This document shows positions 16,040 through 21,758 of a stretch of 21,758 nucleotides of DNA, piece by piece. Made by a program: the position numbers and the translations under genes. Below the pieces are notes generated by a model. The model searched no databases and had not been told where the DNA came from. It worked only from the letters and a program-made list of their open reading frames with translations. The DNA comes from JBMNRY01 sp050944915 (GTDB lineage Bacteria; Bacillota; Limnochordia; JAAZLZ01): NCBI GenBank assembly GCA_050944915.1, contig JBMNRY010000026.1, forward strand, positions 1 through 21,758. Direction: 5' to 3'. How positions within the stretch are numbered: the stretch's first letter is position 1; each line of letters starts with the position of its first letter.

Positions 16040-16051
16040 GGGGAGGAAGGA

Positions 16052-16795
16052 ATGAAAGAGAAGGTCAAGGCCTTTTACAGTCAGCTTGGAGCTGGGATGC
16101 TGCAAGAAAAGGCAGGAGGGTGCTGTGGCCCTAGTTGTGGTTGCGATCCTGGGGTTGACGCACCCTTGGGGTCTTCCCTCGGCTGTGGCGATCCCTTGCA
16201 GGGGATCCAACTCCAACGGGGGGAACGGGTTCTCGATTTGGGTTGTGGCGGGGGATTTGACGTCCTACGGGCGGCCCAACAAGTAGGTGAAGAGGGTTTC
16301 GTTTACGGTCTCGATATGAGCCCAGAAATGATCCAGGTTTCCGAAAGGAACTGTTCCCAAGCAGGGATCACCAATGTCTGCTTTCTCCAAGGAGAGCTGG
16401 AAGAGATCCCCTTGGCCGACGAATCCATCGATGTGGTCATCTCTAATTGTGTTCTGAATCTCACTGAGGATAAGGCGAAAGCTCTAAAAGAAGCCTATCG
16501 GGTTCTGCGCCGGGGAGGGCGGTTAGCCATTGCCGATGTGGTGGCGATGGGTCAAGTTCCCAGGGAGATTAGGGAAAACAGCCATCTGTGGTCCCGATGT
16601 CTTGCAGGAGCCCTGTCGGTGGCGGAATATGAGGCCGTTTTAAGCCAGGTGGGATTAACCGGGTGTAGGATCGAGATCTTGCGTCTTTATGATCAGACTA
16701 GGCTGGAGCAGATCTTAGGCCCAGCTCAAGGTGATCTGGTTGCCAGATTAGCAGGCTTTTGGGCGAGTGCCCAGATCAGTGCCCATAAAGCCTAA
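16052..16795 (+). CDS. arsM: ArsM-like arsenite S-adenosylmethionine methyltransferase
   Basis: A 247-residue class I SAM methyltransferase. SAM motif I is VLDLGCGGGFD (60-70), motif II GLDMS (86-90), and the family signature SNCVLNL (131-137) is followed by RVLRRGGRLAIADVV. ArsM enzymes bind As(III) through conserved cysteines; here Cys133 in SNCV and Cys183 in RCLAGAL are 50 apart, the same distance as the Cys174/Cys224 pair of the algal ArsM. Additional cysteines (24, 25, 29, 31 and GCGDP at 45) crowd the N-terminus. It would convert arsenite to methylated, often volatile, arsenicals in the cytoplasm. It is shorter than many ArsM proteins and lacks a C-terminal extension. It is co-transcribed with the Cys-rich MarR, and a terminator follows. 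Other metalloid substrates are possible. Confidence 0.82.
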   Translation: MKEKVKAFYSQLGAGMLQEKAGGCCGPSCGCDPGVDAPLGSSLGCGDPLQGIQLQRGERVLDLGCGGGFDVLRAAQQVGEEGFVYGLDMSPEMIQVSERNCSQAGITNVCFLQGELEEIPLADESIDVVISNCVLNLTEDKAKALKEAYRVLRRGGRLAIADVVAMGQVPREIRENSHLWSRCLAGALSVAEYEAVLSQVGLTGCRIEILRLYDQTRLEQILGPAQGDLVARLAGFWASAQISAHKA

Positions 16796-16798
16796 GGC

Positions 16799-16828
16799 AA
16801 AGGGACCGACCTTCAGGTAGGTCCCTTT
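16799..16828. terminator. Bidirectional terminator between arsM and cheX
   Basis: A 9-bp stem AAAGGGACC (16799-16807) with GGTCCCTTT (16820-16828), extended inside by 4 more pairs after a mismatch, sits between the convergent arsM and cheX genes. A- and T-runs on both flanks suit termination in either direction. It overlaps the last two bases of the cheX stop codon. Confidence 0.75.
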
Positions 16829-17288
16829 AAGATTCCCGCAGGGAAATATTGATTTCAAAATCGCCGATGCTTGTTTTCAGTGGTAAAAGAAGGGCTTTGT
16901 TGGTGGCCATGGATAGGGAGGAAGTTTGGCCGATGATCACTTGGGGTGGTACGATATCGCAACGATAATCATGTTCACTCAAATATGTAACCGCGTTGCC
17001 GCTGATGATATTAGCCACTTCCCCCAGGGCAGAGCCGACGAAACTGTCTAGCTCTTTCATTTCCATCCCCGACATGATGCGCACCATTTCTAAAACCATA
17101 TCTTTGGGAAAACAATAGAGGATGGATCCGGTCAAATCACCGGTGACACCGATGGCCACATTAGCTTCCCGGCCAGGAACCATGTCTTCAATGACCTGTA
17201 GGGGGCCGTGGGTTGGATCCAAATCGAGCATAATCCGAAAAACGTCTTTAGTCGCTTTGTAAAAGGGATTAATATATTCAGCTTTCAT
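16827..17288 (-). CDS. cheX: CheX-type chemotaxis phosphatase (CheY-P phosphatase family)
   Basis: A 153-residue protein of the CheX/CheC/FliY family, which dephosphorylates CheY-P or related receiver domains. The catalytic helix motif ExxN is visible as Glu90-Val-Ala-Asn93 in ALGEVANIISGNAV. The rest (KAEYINPFYKATKDVF at the start, a GDLTGSILYCFP strand region, and IVPPQVIIGQTSSL) fits CheX well. ATG at 17288 was chosen because AAGGGGG precedes it and the domain begins at MKAEYINPF; an in-frame start 20 codons earlier would add an unrelated tail. It overlaps the end of the hemerythrin gene by 11 bases, so the two are translationally coupled. A link between oxygen/iron sensing and a signalling phosphatase is inferred. 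Stand-alone CheX is also known outside flagellar clusters. Confidence 0.87.
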   Translation of the reverse strand: MKAEYINPFYKATKDVFRIMLDLDPTHGPLQVIEDMVPGREANVAIGVTGDLTGSILYCFPKDMVLEMVRIMSGMEMKELDSFVGSALGEVANIISGNAVTYLSEHDYRCDIVPPQVIIGQTSSLSMATNKALLLPLKTSIGDFEINISLRES

Positions 17289-17706
17289 CAGAGCTACCCC
17301 CTTGGCTTCTGGCGAAGGCACCGATTTCTTGATCCATGCGCCCCACATGATTAATTAACCAGGCCATTAATTTGCCGGCGAATTCTTGGACAAGCTCTTG
17401 GGTGTAGCCTATGGTCTGCATTTTACGGGCATAATCTTCCACCCCGGCCCGGAATCGACTGTGAATTTCCTTATGTTTCTCGTACCCGGGAAAGCCGATG
17501 GAACGTTGGTATTCCTCTTCATCTTCAAAATGGGTGACAACGTAATTCTGCATAAAGGTGAGGGTCTTTTTCACCTCGTCTAATTTCGTGTCCCAATCCC
17601 CTTCCCGTTGGACCGAGACGATGAAATTAGAAACCCTTTGGAATAATTCTTTGTGCTGTTCGTCGATTAAGGGTACCCCTATGCGGTATTTGTCCTTCCA
17701 CATCAT
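17278..17706 (-). CDS. Bacteriohemerythrin (O2-binding diiron protein)
   Basis: A 142-residue single-domain hemerythrin. All seven diiron ligands of the family are visible: His18 (IDEQHKELF), His59 and Glu63 (THFEDEE), His78 and His82 (HKEIH), His120 and Asp125 (NHVGRMDQEIG). It should form a four-helix bundle that binds O2 reversibly. In anaerobes it is used for O2 sensing, storage or delivery. ATG at 17706 is followed immediately by another ATG; AAAGGTGG lies about 10 bases upstream. It is the first gene of a two-gene unit with cheX. No clear promoter was seen in the 70 bases before it, and a hairpin separates it from the transketolase genes. Confidence 0.93.
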   Translation of the reverse strand: MMWKDKYRIGVPLIDEQHKELFQRVSNFIVSVQREGDWDTKLDEVKKTLTFMQNYVVTHFEDEEEYQRSIGFPGYEKHKEIHSRFRAGVEDYARKMQTIGYTQELVQEFAGKLMAWLINHVGRMDQEIGAFARSQGGSSDES

Positions 17707-17776
17707 TGACCAGCACCACCTTTGATTCTTTCCCCTCCCATTCGATGGAGGTCACAGGGATTCCTGCTCGAGGGAA

Positions 17777-17799
17777 GGCCAGGGGGAAGCCCCCTGGCC
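17777..17799 (-). terminator. Terminator-like hairpin after the transketolase genes
   Basis: A perfect 10-bp GC-rich stem (17777-17786 with 17790-17799) and a 3-base loop lie just past the stop of the transketolase C-terminal subunit. On the minus strand it is not followed by a U-run, so some read-through into the hemerythrin-cheX pair is possible. Confidence 0.6.
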
Positions 17800-17807
17800 C
17801 TTGCAGA

Positions 17808-18749
17808 TTATTTTTTCCGGGCTAGGACCCGTCGGATAGCCTCGACGACATGGGAGCTGGTTAACCCATATTTTCCCATCAACTCTTCCGGTTTCCCCGA
17901 TTCGCCAAAGGTATCCCGAATACCTACTAGCTCCATGGGGGTGGGATGTTTTTGAGCCAATAGTTCGGCCACGGCTCCTCCCAAGCCACCATAGATTTGG
18001 TGTTCTTCCGCGGTGACGATGGCTCCCGTCTCTTGGGCAGCCTGAAGGATCATCTCCCCATCTAAGGGTTTGACGGTGTGCATGTTGATCACCCGGACAT
18101 CGATACCTTCTTCCGCTAGGTTTTCCGCGGCGACGAGGGCTTCATAGACCAGGGGACCGTTGGCGATGACGGTCACATCTTTTCCTTGGCGGCAGAGGTT
18201 GGCCTTGCCCACGGTGAAGGGTGTAGCTTCATCGGTGACCACAGGAACGGCCTCCCGACCGAACCGGAGATAAACGGGACCGTCGATAGCGGCGGCGGCC
18301 AAGGTGGCCTTTCTTGTCTCTTCGGCATCACAAGGCACGATCACCGTCATATTGGGTAGGACCCTCATTAAAGCCACTTCTTCTAAGGCTTGATGGGTGG
18401 CGCCGTCGGGGCCGACGGAAATACCGCCGTGGGCTCCCCCGAACTTCACGTTCAAATCGGTATAACAAACGGTAGTTCGAATTTGATCCCAGCCGCGACC
18501 GGCCAGGAATACTCCGTAGGTGGAAACGTAGGGGATCATGCCCGCCAGGGCTAGACCAGCCGCGGTGCCGATCATATCTTGTTCAGCGATCCCCATATCG
18601 ATAAACCGCTGAGGAAATTTTTCTTGGACCCAGTTGGTCCTCGTCGATTTGGCCACATCAGCATCGAGGACGACTACTTGATCGTTGCTTTCTACTAATT
18701 GGAGCAGCGCTTCTCCGTATCCATCACGGGTTGGTTTCTTCTTGATCAT
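17808..18749 (-). CDS. Transketolase, C-terminal subunit (pyrimidine-binding and C-terminal domains)
   Basis: A 313-residue half-transketolase. It supplies the pyrimidine-binding domain of the thiamine diphosphate site, with the catalytic glutamate in DMGIAEQDMIG (Glu56), GGAHGGISVGPDGATHQALE, and the C-terminal regulatory domain with VINMHTVKPLD and TAEEHQIYGGLG. Together with the N-terminal subunit encoded 13 bases upstream, it forms a heterotetramer that moves two-carbon units between sugar phosphates in the non-oxidative pentose phosphate pathway. Split transketolases are common in Clostridia, Thermotogae and archaea. ATG at 18749 follows GGGGGAAG. A strong hairpin lies just beyond the stop. 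Confidence 0.93.
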   Translation of the reverse strand: MIKKKPTRDGYGEALLQLVESNDQVVVLDADVAKSTRTNWVQEKFPQRFIDMGIAEQDMIGTAAGLALAGMIPYVSTYGVFLAGRGWDQIRTTVCYTDLNVKFGGAHGGISVGPDGATHQALEEVALMRVLPNMTVIVPCDAEETRKATLAAAAIDGPVYLRFGREAVPVVTDEATPFTVGKANLCRQGKDVTVIANGPLVYEALVAAENLAEEGIDVRVINMHTVKPLDGEMILQAAQETGAIVTAEEHQIYGGLGGAVAELLAQKHPTPMELVGIRDTFGESGKPEELMGKYGLTSSHVVEAIRRVLARKK

Positions 18750-18762
18750 GATCTACTTCCCC

Positions 18763-19599
18763 CTAGGCTGTTTCTTCCAGTGTAGCATCTAGTTCCCGTA
18801 AGGCTGCTTCCAGCTGTTGGGCGTTAGGTGCTTGGCCATGCCAATCGGCCTTACCTTCCATGAAGGAGACCCCTTTGCCCTTGACGGTATGGGCGACGAT
18901 GACGGTGGGGCGGCCCTTGGTTTGGGCTGCTTCGTCGTAGGCAGCCAATACTTCCTTCATGTTATGGCCATCGATTTCCACCACATGCCAATTAAAAGCC
19001 TTCCATTTATCCACTAAGGGATCGATGCCTTTGATCTCATCGAGGGTGCCATCCAGCTGGACCTTATTGAAATCCACAATGGCACAGACATTATCTAAGC
19101 CGTGGTGGGCAGCAGTCATTACTGCTTCCCAGACTTGGCCTTCCTGGAGCTCGCCGTCTCCTAAAAGACAATAGACCCGATAATCTTGTCCCCTCATCTT
19201 CGCGGCCAGGGCTAGGCCGTTGGCGATAGAGAGCCCTTGACCCAAGGAACCGCTGGAAGAATCAAGACCGGGTACCTTTTGCATATGGGGATGTCCCTGC
19301 AGGATGCTCCCTAGCTTACGTAAGGTGGGCAGAGTTTCCGGTGGGAAATAGCCGCTGCGGGCTAGGACGCTGTAGACCACCGGGGCAGCATGGCCCTTTG
19401 ATAAAATGAACCGATCCCGCCCGGGCCACTGGGGATTTTGGGGATCATGGTTCATGACTTGAAAATAAAGGCCGACCATCAATTCCACCGCGGACAGGGA
19501 TCCCCCTGGATGGCCCGAACCGGCGTGGTGGATCATGGTCAGGATGTCCTTACGGATCCTGCGACATACTTCTTCATAGTTAACCTGGACATTACGCAT
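18763..19599 (-). CDS. Transketolase, N-terminal subunit (pyrophosphate-binding domain)
   Basis: A 278-residue half-transketolase that binds the diphosphate of thiamine diphosphate and Mg2+. Visible features are GHPGG (29-33, catalytic His30), DRFILSKGHAAP with His70, GHP (102-104), and GSLGQGLSIANGLA. The thiamine motif GDGE (147-150) is followed at normal spacing by Asn178 in DFNKVQLDG. It partners with the C-terminal subunit encoded next. ATG at 19599 has GGAGGGGG upstream. The gene has its own promoter and a structured leader (19600-19720). Confidence 0.93.
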   Translation of the reverse strand: MRNVQVNYEEVCRRIRKDILTMIHHAGSGHPGGSLSAVELMVGLYFQVMNHDPQNPQWPGRDRFILSKGHAAPVVYSVLARSGYFPPETLPTLRKLGSILQGHPHMQKVPGLDSSSGSLGQGLSIANGLALAAKMRGQDYRVYCLLGDGELQEGQVWEAVMTAAHHGLDNVCAIVDFNKVQLDGTLDEIKGIDPLVDKWKAFNWHVVEIDGHNMKEVLAAYDEAAQTKGRPTVIVAHTVKGKGVSFMEGKADWHGQAPNAQQLEAALRELDATLEETA

Positions 19600-19633
19600 A
19601 GATTATCCCCCTCCACAAACTAGTTAAAGAACC

Positions 19634-19684
19634 AAAAAAGAACCTTGTTTTGCCATAACAAGGAAAATTCCCGGGGACCGGGAA
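19634..19684 (-). promoter_or_regulatory. Two hairpins in the transketolase leader, one terminator-like
   Basis: On the minus strand the leader first forms TTCCCGG/CCGGGAA (19684-19668, loop 3). It then forms CCTTGTT/AACAAGG (stem 19663-19657 with 19649-19643, loop 7), followed 3 bases later by a run of six U (19639-19634). The second has the shape of an intrinsic terminator but lies between the promoter and the gene, 40 bases before the start codon. It could be an attenuator. I see no known riboswitch, T-box or leader peptide in it. Confidence 0.5.
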
Positions 19685-19723
19685 AGAAAATATAACTGTA
19701 CCGGCTGTTGCCTCCGTTATTAT

Positions 19724-19752
19724 TTTATATCAGAAAAAGGGACCCTTGTAAA
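19724..19752 (-). promoter_or_regulatory. Promoter of the transketolase operon
   Basis: On the minus strand TTTACA (19752-19747) and TATAAA (19729-19724) are separated by exactly 17 bases, each 5/6 to the sigma-A consensus. Transcription would start near 19717, leaving a leader of about 118 bases. Confidence 0.75.
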
Positions 19753-19847
19753 CAAAGCGCTAAAGCCCCTTTTCACAAATCATGGGGCGCCGGAAAGGGA
19801 CAAGGCCCGCTCCGTTTTCGGAAGAATCCCAGTAATCGGTTAAAAAT

Positions 19848-19883
19848 AAGTTAACTTCCAGGCTAGGGATTTTCCTAGGAAAA
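19848..19883. promoter_or_regulatory. Two perfect palindromes upstream of the DNA methyltransferase
   Basis: AAGTTAACTT (19848-19857, 10 bp) and TTTTCCTAGGAAAA (19870-19883, 14 bp) are perfect palindromes whose centres are about 24 bases apart, 28-63 bases before the methyltransferase start. They may be operators for autoregulation. The second has CCTAGG as its core. No clear -10/-35 pair is visible in the plus-strand region 19753-19910. Confidence 0.4.
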
Positions 19884-19910
19884 GTCGAATACAGGGGTGG
19901 AGGGATCGGT

Positions 19911-21353
19911 GTGGGTCGTCATGAGAAAATCGTCCTCGATGATGATGGTTTAGATAAGCGAGCCATCGGCTATTATTCAACCCCTGCCTTTATCGCCCAA
20001 TTCATTACCGCCAAGATGTTAGAAATCAACCCTCAAGGGAAATTGGTGTTGGATCCTTGCATCGGCCGGGAAGAAATGGTTGCTCCCTTTTTCCGAGCGG
20101 GGAAAAGGATTGTGGGATTAGACATCATCGATTACGGTCCTAAGACTATGTCCCGTTTTCAACAGGGGGATTTTCTCGATTACTACCGCCACCACGGAAG
20201 GAATCTACCCTTCGATTATTACATCGCTAACCCTCCTTATAACTGCCATGAAAACCGCTACATACGCCAAAACAAAGGCCCACTCCGCCGACTCTTCCCC
20301 GAGATCGGTGCTTTGAATATGTACTCCCTGTTCATCGCCGCCCTCATCGATTGCGCCAAACCGGGGGCCCTCATCGGCTTACTGACCAATGATTCTTTTC
20401 TCACCGCCCGATTACACAAACCCCTTCGGGAGAAGCTCATCAAGGAATGTCGGATCCACTATCTCCTCCTTTGTCCGACGGATCTTTTCGCCCAACAAGG
20501 AGCCGATGTGCGAACTTGTATCATGATCTTGGAGAAAAGACCGGCGCGGGGCCCCGAAGGGCCGATTAAGACGAAGAACCGTCCGGCGACGGTCAAGGAA
20601 CTAATGACTCTCCTGGAGGGCGGAAATTTCGACCAGGTTGAGCTAGGGGACATCCTTCTTGATCATCCTAAGGACCATTTAGAATTGGTCATCGGTTGCC
20701 CACCATCGATCAAGGGGCTTTTCCATCATCCCCGACTCAACGATCACTATCCTTGTATCACCGGTATCTCCACTGGAGATGACCGGAGGTTCCTCAGTCA
20801 AGATAAAACCGACTATTATTCCGTTCCTTTCTACAAAAACCCGGGGAGGCGCCGTTTTCGAACGGAGCCCGACGGTTATTTGCCCCAGGACTTCTTAGAG
20901 ATCAGCCGACAAAGGCCTAATTTCATCGTCAGAAATCGGGCATACCTTTTCCAAGAGGGTATTATCTGCTCCTCCATGGGGGTGACCTTTGCTGCCGCCT
21001 ATTTACCTCCTGGGGCTACCTTTGGAGTCAATGCCGGGATTTTCCCCCGGGAGGGCCATCTATGGTGGCTGTTAGCCTACCTTAATACCTCCCTGGTCAC
21101 TTACCTAGTCCGGGGGGTGTTGCTGCGCACCAACATGATCACCAGCGGTTATGTGGGCCGCATTCCCTTGCTGCCCCTTGGGGAGGGGACGAAGGATTCG
21201 TTAGCAAGGTTGGCCCACAGGGCCTATGAGGGCTGTCCCCAGGATGGGATCCTCGAGACCATCGATAGGCTCATCTTCCAGGAAGGGGGGCTGGGTTCCG
21301 AGGAGATCCACCATATCCAAAGCTTCTGCCATGATCTCATCCGGCGTACCTAA
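19911..21353 (+). CDS. Adenine-specific DNA methyltransferase, Eco57I/type IIG-like
   Basis: A 480-residue putative N6-adenine DNA methyltransferase. An N-terminal GYYSTPAFIAQFI (motif X-like) precedes the SAM motif LVLDPCIGREEM (45-56), then GLDI (motif II), QGDFLDYY, and the catalytic motif IV NPPY (107-110). NMYSLFIAALIDCAKPGALIGLL and ADVRTCIMILEK follow. The C-terminal half looks like a target-recognition region, with TGISTGDDRRFL and GATFGVNAGIF, motifs shared by Eco57I- and PglX-type enzymes. In motif I the usual second or third glycine (GxG) is replaced by Glu54. The GTG start at 19911 follows GGTGGAGGG by 6 bases. No endonuclease, specificity subunit or BREX gene is in the window, so it appears solitary; it could be epigenetic or a remnant of a restriction system. 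Confidence 0.85.
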   Translation: MGRHEKIVLDDDGLDKRAIGYYSTPAFIAQFITAKMLEINPQGKLVLDPCIGREEMVAPFFRAGKRIVGLDIIDYGPKTMSRFQQGDFLDYYRHHGRNLPFDYYIANPPYNCHENRYIRQNKGPLRRLFPEIGALNMYSLFIAALIDCAKPGALIGLLTNDSFLTARLHKPLREKLIKECRIHYLLLCPTDLFAQQGADVRTCIMILEKRPARGPEGPIKTKNRPATVKELMTLLEGGNFDQVELGDILLDHPKDHLELVIGCPPSIKGLFHHPRLNDHYPCITGISTGDDRRFLSQDKTDYYSVPFYKNPGRRRFRTEPDGYLPQDFLEISRQRPNFIVRNRAYLFQEGIICSSMGVTFAAAYLPPGATFGVNAGIFPREGHLWWLLAYLNTSLVTYLVRGVLLRTNMITSGYVGRIPLLPLGEGTKDSLARLAHRAYEGCPQDGILETIDRLIFQEGGLGSEEIHHIQSFCHDLIRRT

Positions 21354-21365
21354 TCACCGTCAGGG

Positions 21366-21434
21366 CTCCCTTTCCCTAGCGACTGAACTTTAATTCAGAT
21401 GGGAAAAGGAGAGGAGGGGAAAGGGAGAAGGAAG
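21366..21434 (+). repeat. Imperfect stem and 34-base purine tract after the methyltransferase
   Basis: An 11-bp stem with one mismatch (21366-21376 with 21401-21411) encloses a smaller CTGAA/TTCAG hairpin (21383-21387 with 21394-21398). The right arm merges into an uninterrupted run of 34 purines (21401-21434). No U-tract follows, so it is not a classical terminator. It lies between the methyltransferase and the dehydrogenase gene, where no clear promoter was found. Confidence 0.45.
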
Positions 21435-21475
21435 TGGAAAGTATTGATGGAACTTAGCGCAAGGAGGTTTTCGTA

Positions 21476-21758
21476 ATGGATAATCTGAGGACTTTCCCCG
21501 TGGAGAAGCTGCAAAGCTTCGGGGAACAAGCCTTCGAAAAAGTGGGCGTGCCTAAAGAAGATGCCCAGTTAATGACCCGCAGTCTCGTTGAAGCCGATTT
21601 GCGGAATGTAAGCACCCATGGTGTTGTGCGCTTGCCCGTCTATGTGAACCGGATTCGCGACGGTTGGATCGTGCCTGTGGCCGAACCGGAAATCGTCAGC
21701 CAATCGGCAACCACGGCCGTCATCGATGGTAAGAATGGTCTTGGTCAAGTGGTCGGTG
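21476..21758 (+). CDS. Malate/L-lactate dehydrogenase (Ldh2/YlbC family), N-terminal part
   Basis: ATG at 21476, with a strong AAGGAGG 8 bases upstream, opens a frame that runs off the right edge (94 codons seen). The conserved start of the NAD(P)-dependent Ldh2/MDG superfamily is clear: a helical cap (VEKLQSFGEQAFEKVGVPKE), then LVEADLRNVSTHGVVRLPVY with the catalytic-region His of the STHG motif. NRIRDGWIVP and VIDGKNGLGQVVG follow. Family members oxidise malate, L-lactate, sulfolactate, ureidoglycolate or related 2-hydroxy acids; which one cannot be told from this part. It follows the methyltransferase by 122 bases. Confidence 0.9.
   Translation, partial: MDNLRTFPVEKLQSFGEQAFEKVGVPKEDAQLMTRSLVEADLRNVSTHGVVRLPVYVNRIRDGWIVPVAEPEIVSQSATTAVIDGKNGLGQVVG

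Noticed and set aside
17289..17348. 20-residue N-terminal extension of CheX
   Set aside because: It lies within the hemerythrin gene in another frame, and the domain and a ribosome site both point to ATG at 17288.
19784..19840. 17-codon plus-strand frame before the methyltransferase
   Set aside because: No ribosome binding site and no recognisable sequence; probably chance.
21447..21478. Nine-codon frame whose stop overlaps the dehydrogenase start (TAATG)
   Set aside because: It could be a leader peptide, but there is no clear Shine-Dalgarno and no repeated regulatory codon, so it is not called.

Overview
The window looks like a moderate-GC chromosomal segment of an anaerobic or microaerophilic member of the Bacillota (Firmicutes). 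The support is a mixture of Gram-positive-style Shine-Dalgarno sites (AGGAGG, GGGAGGA), sigma-A-type promoters, split two-subunit transketolase genes, FeoA/FeoB, CheX with bacteriohemerythrin, and a YwqA/YwqB-like SNF2 protein. The oligopeptide/nickel-type binding protein has a plain Sec signal and no lipobox. That is unusual for a monoderm and would fit a diderm Bacillota lineage such as the Limnochordia/Hydrogenispora area. This placement is an inference; there is no rRNA or marker gene here to test it.

Layout. (1) 1-5034, minus strand: a tightly packed ABC importer operon (binding protein, two permeases, two ATPases) that runs into a gene cut by the left edge. Junctions have 0-4 nt spacing or overlap. 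A 28-bp imperfect inverted repeat lies in its leader. (2) 5237-7635, plus strand: an iron(II) uptake operon feoA-feoB plus a 59-residue cysteine-rich protein. It has a perfect TTGACA-17-TATAAT promoter, a near-perfect Fur-type palindrome over the start site, and an intrinsic terminator at the end. (3) 7766-12003, minus strand: a VOC/glyoxalase-fold protein and a 1179-residue SWIM + SNF2 helicase. (4) 12273-14023, plus strand: an accessory-looking stretch with an unrecognised 168-residue protein, a small lipoprotein and 540 bp with no intact gene, possibly containing a frameshifted relic. (5) 14024-15534, plus strand: an exported FAD-dependent reductase-like protein and two tandem hairpins. (6) 15545-16828, plus strand: a cysteine-rich MarR regulator and an ArsM-like methyltransferase, preceded by a MarR-type palindrome at the promoter. 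(7) 16827-17706, minus strand: bacteriohemerythrin overlapping CheX. (8) 17777-19752, minus strand: the two transketolase subunits with promoter, structured leader and terminator. (9) 19911-21353, plus strand: an adenine-specific DNA methyltransferase without a visible restriction partner, preceded by palindromes. (10) 21476 to the end: the start of a malate/L-lactate dehydrogenase (Ldh2 family) gene.

How they work together. The clearest functional units are Fur-controlled Fe(II) import, a metalloid-response pair (MarR-ArsM), an oxygen/iron-binding plus chemotaxis-phosphatase pair (hemerythrin-CheX) and a pentose-phosphate unit. No CRISPR array, insertion sequence, tRNA, rRNA or phage gene was recognised. 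The least explained items are the 168-residue protein, the cysteine-rich Feo protein, the SWIM-SNF2 fusion, the hemerythrin-CheX overlap and the methyltransferase with its upstream palindromes.
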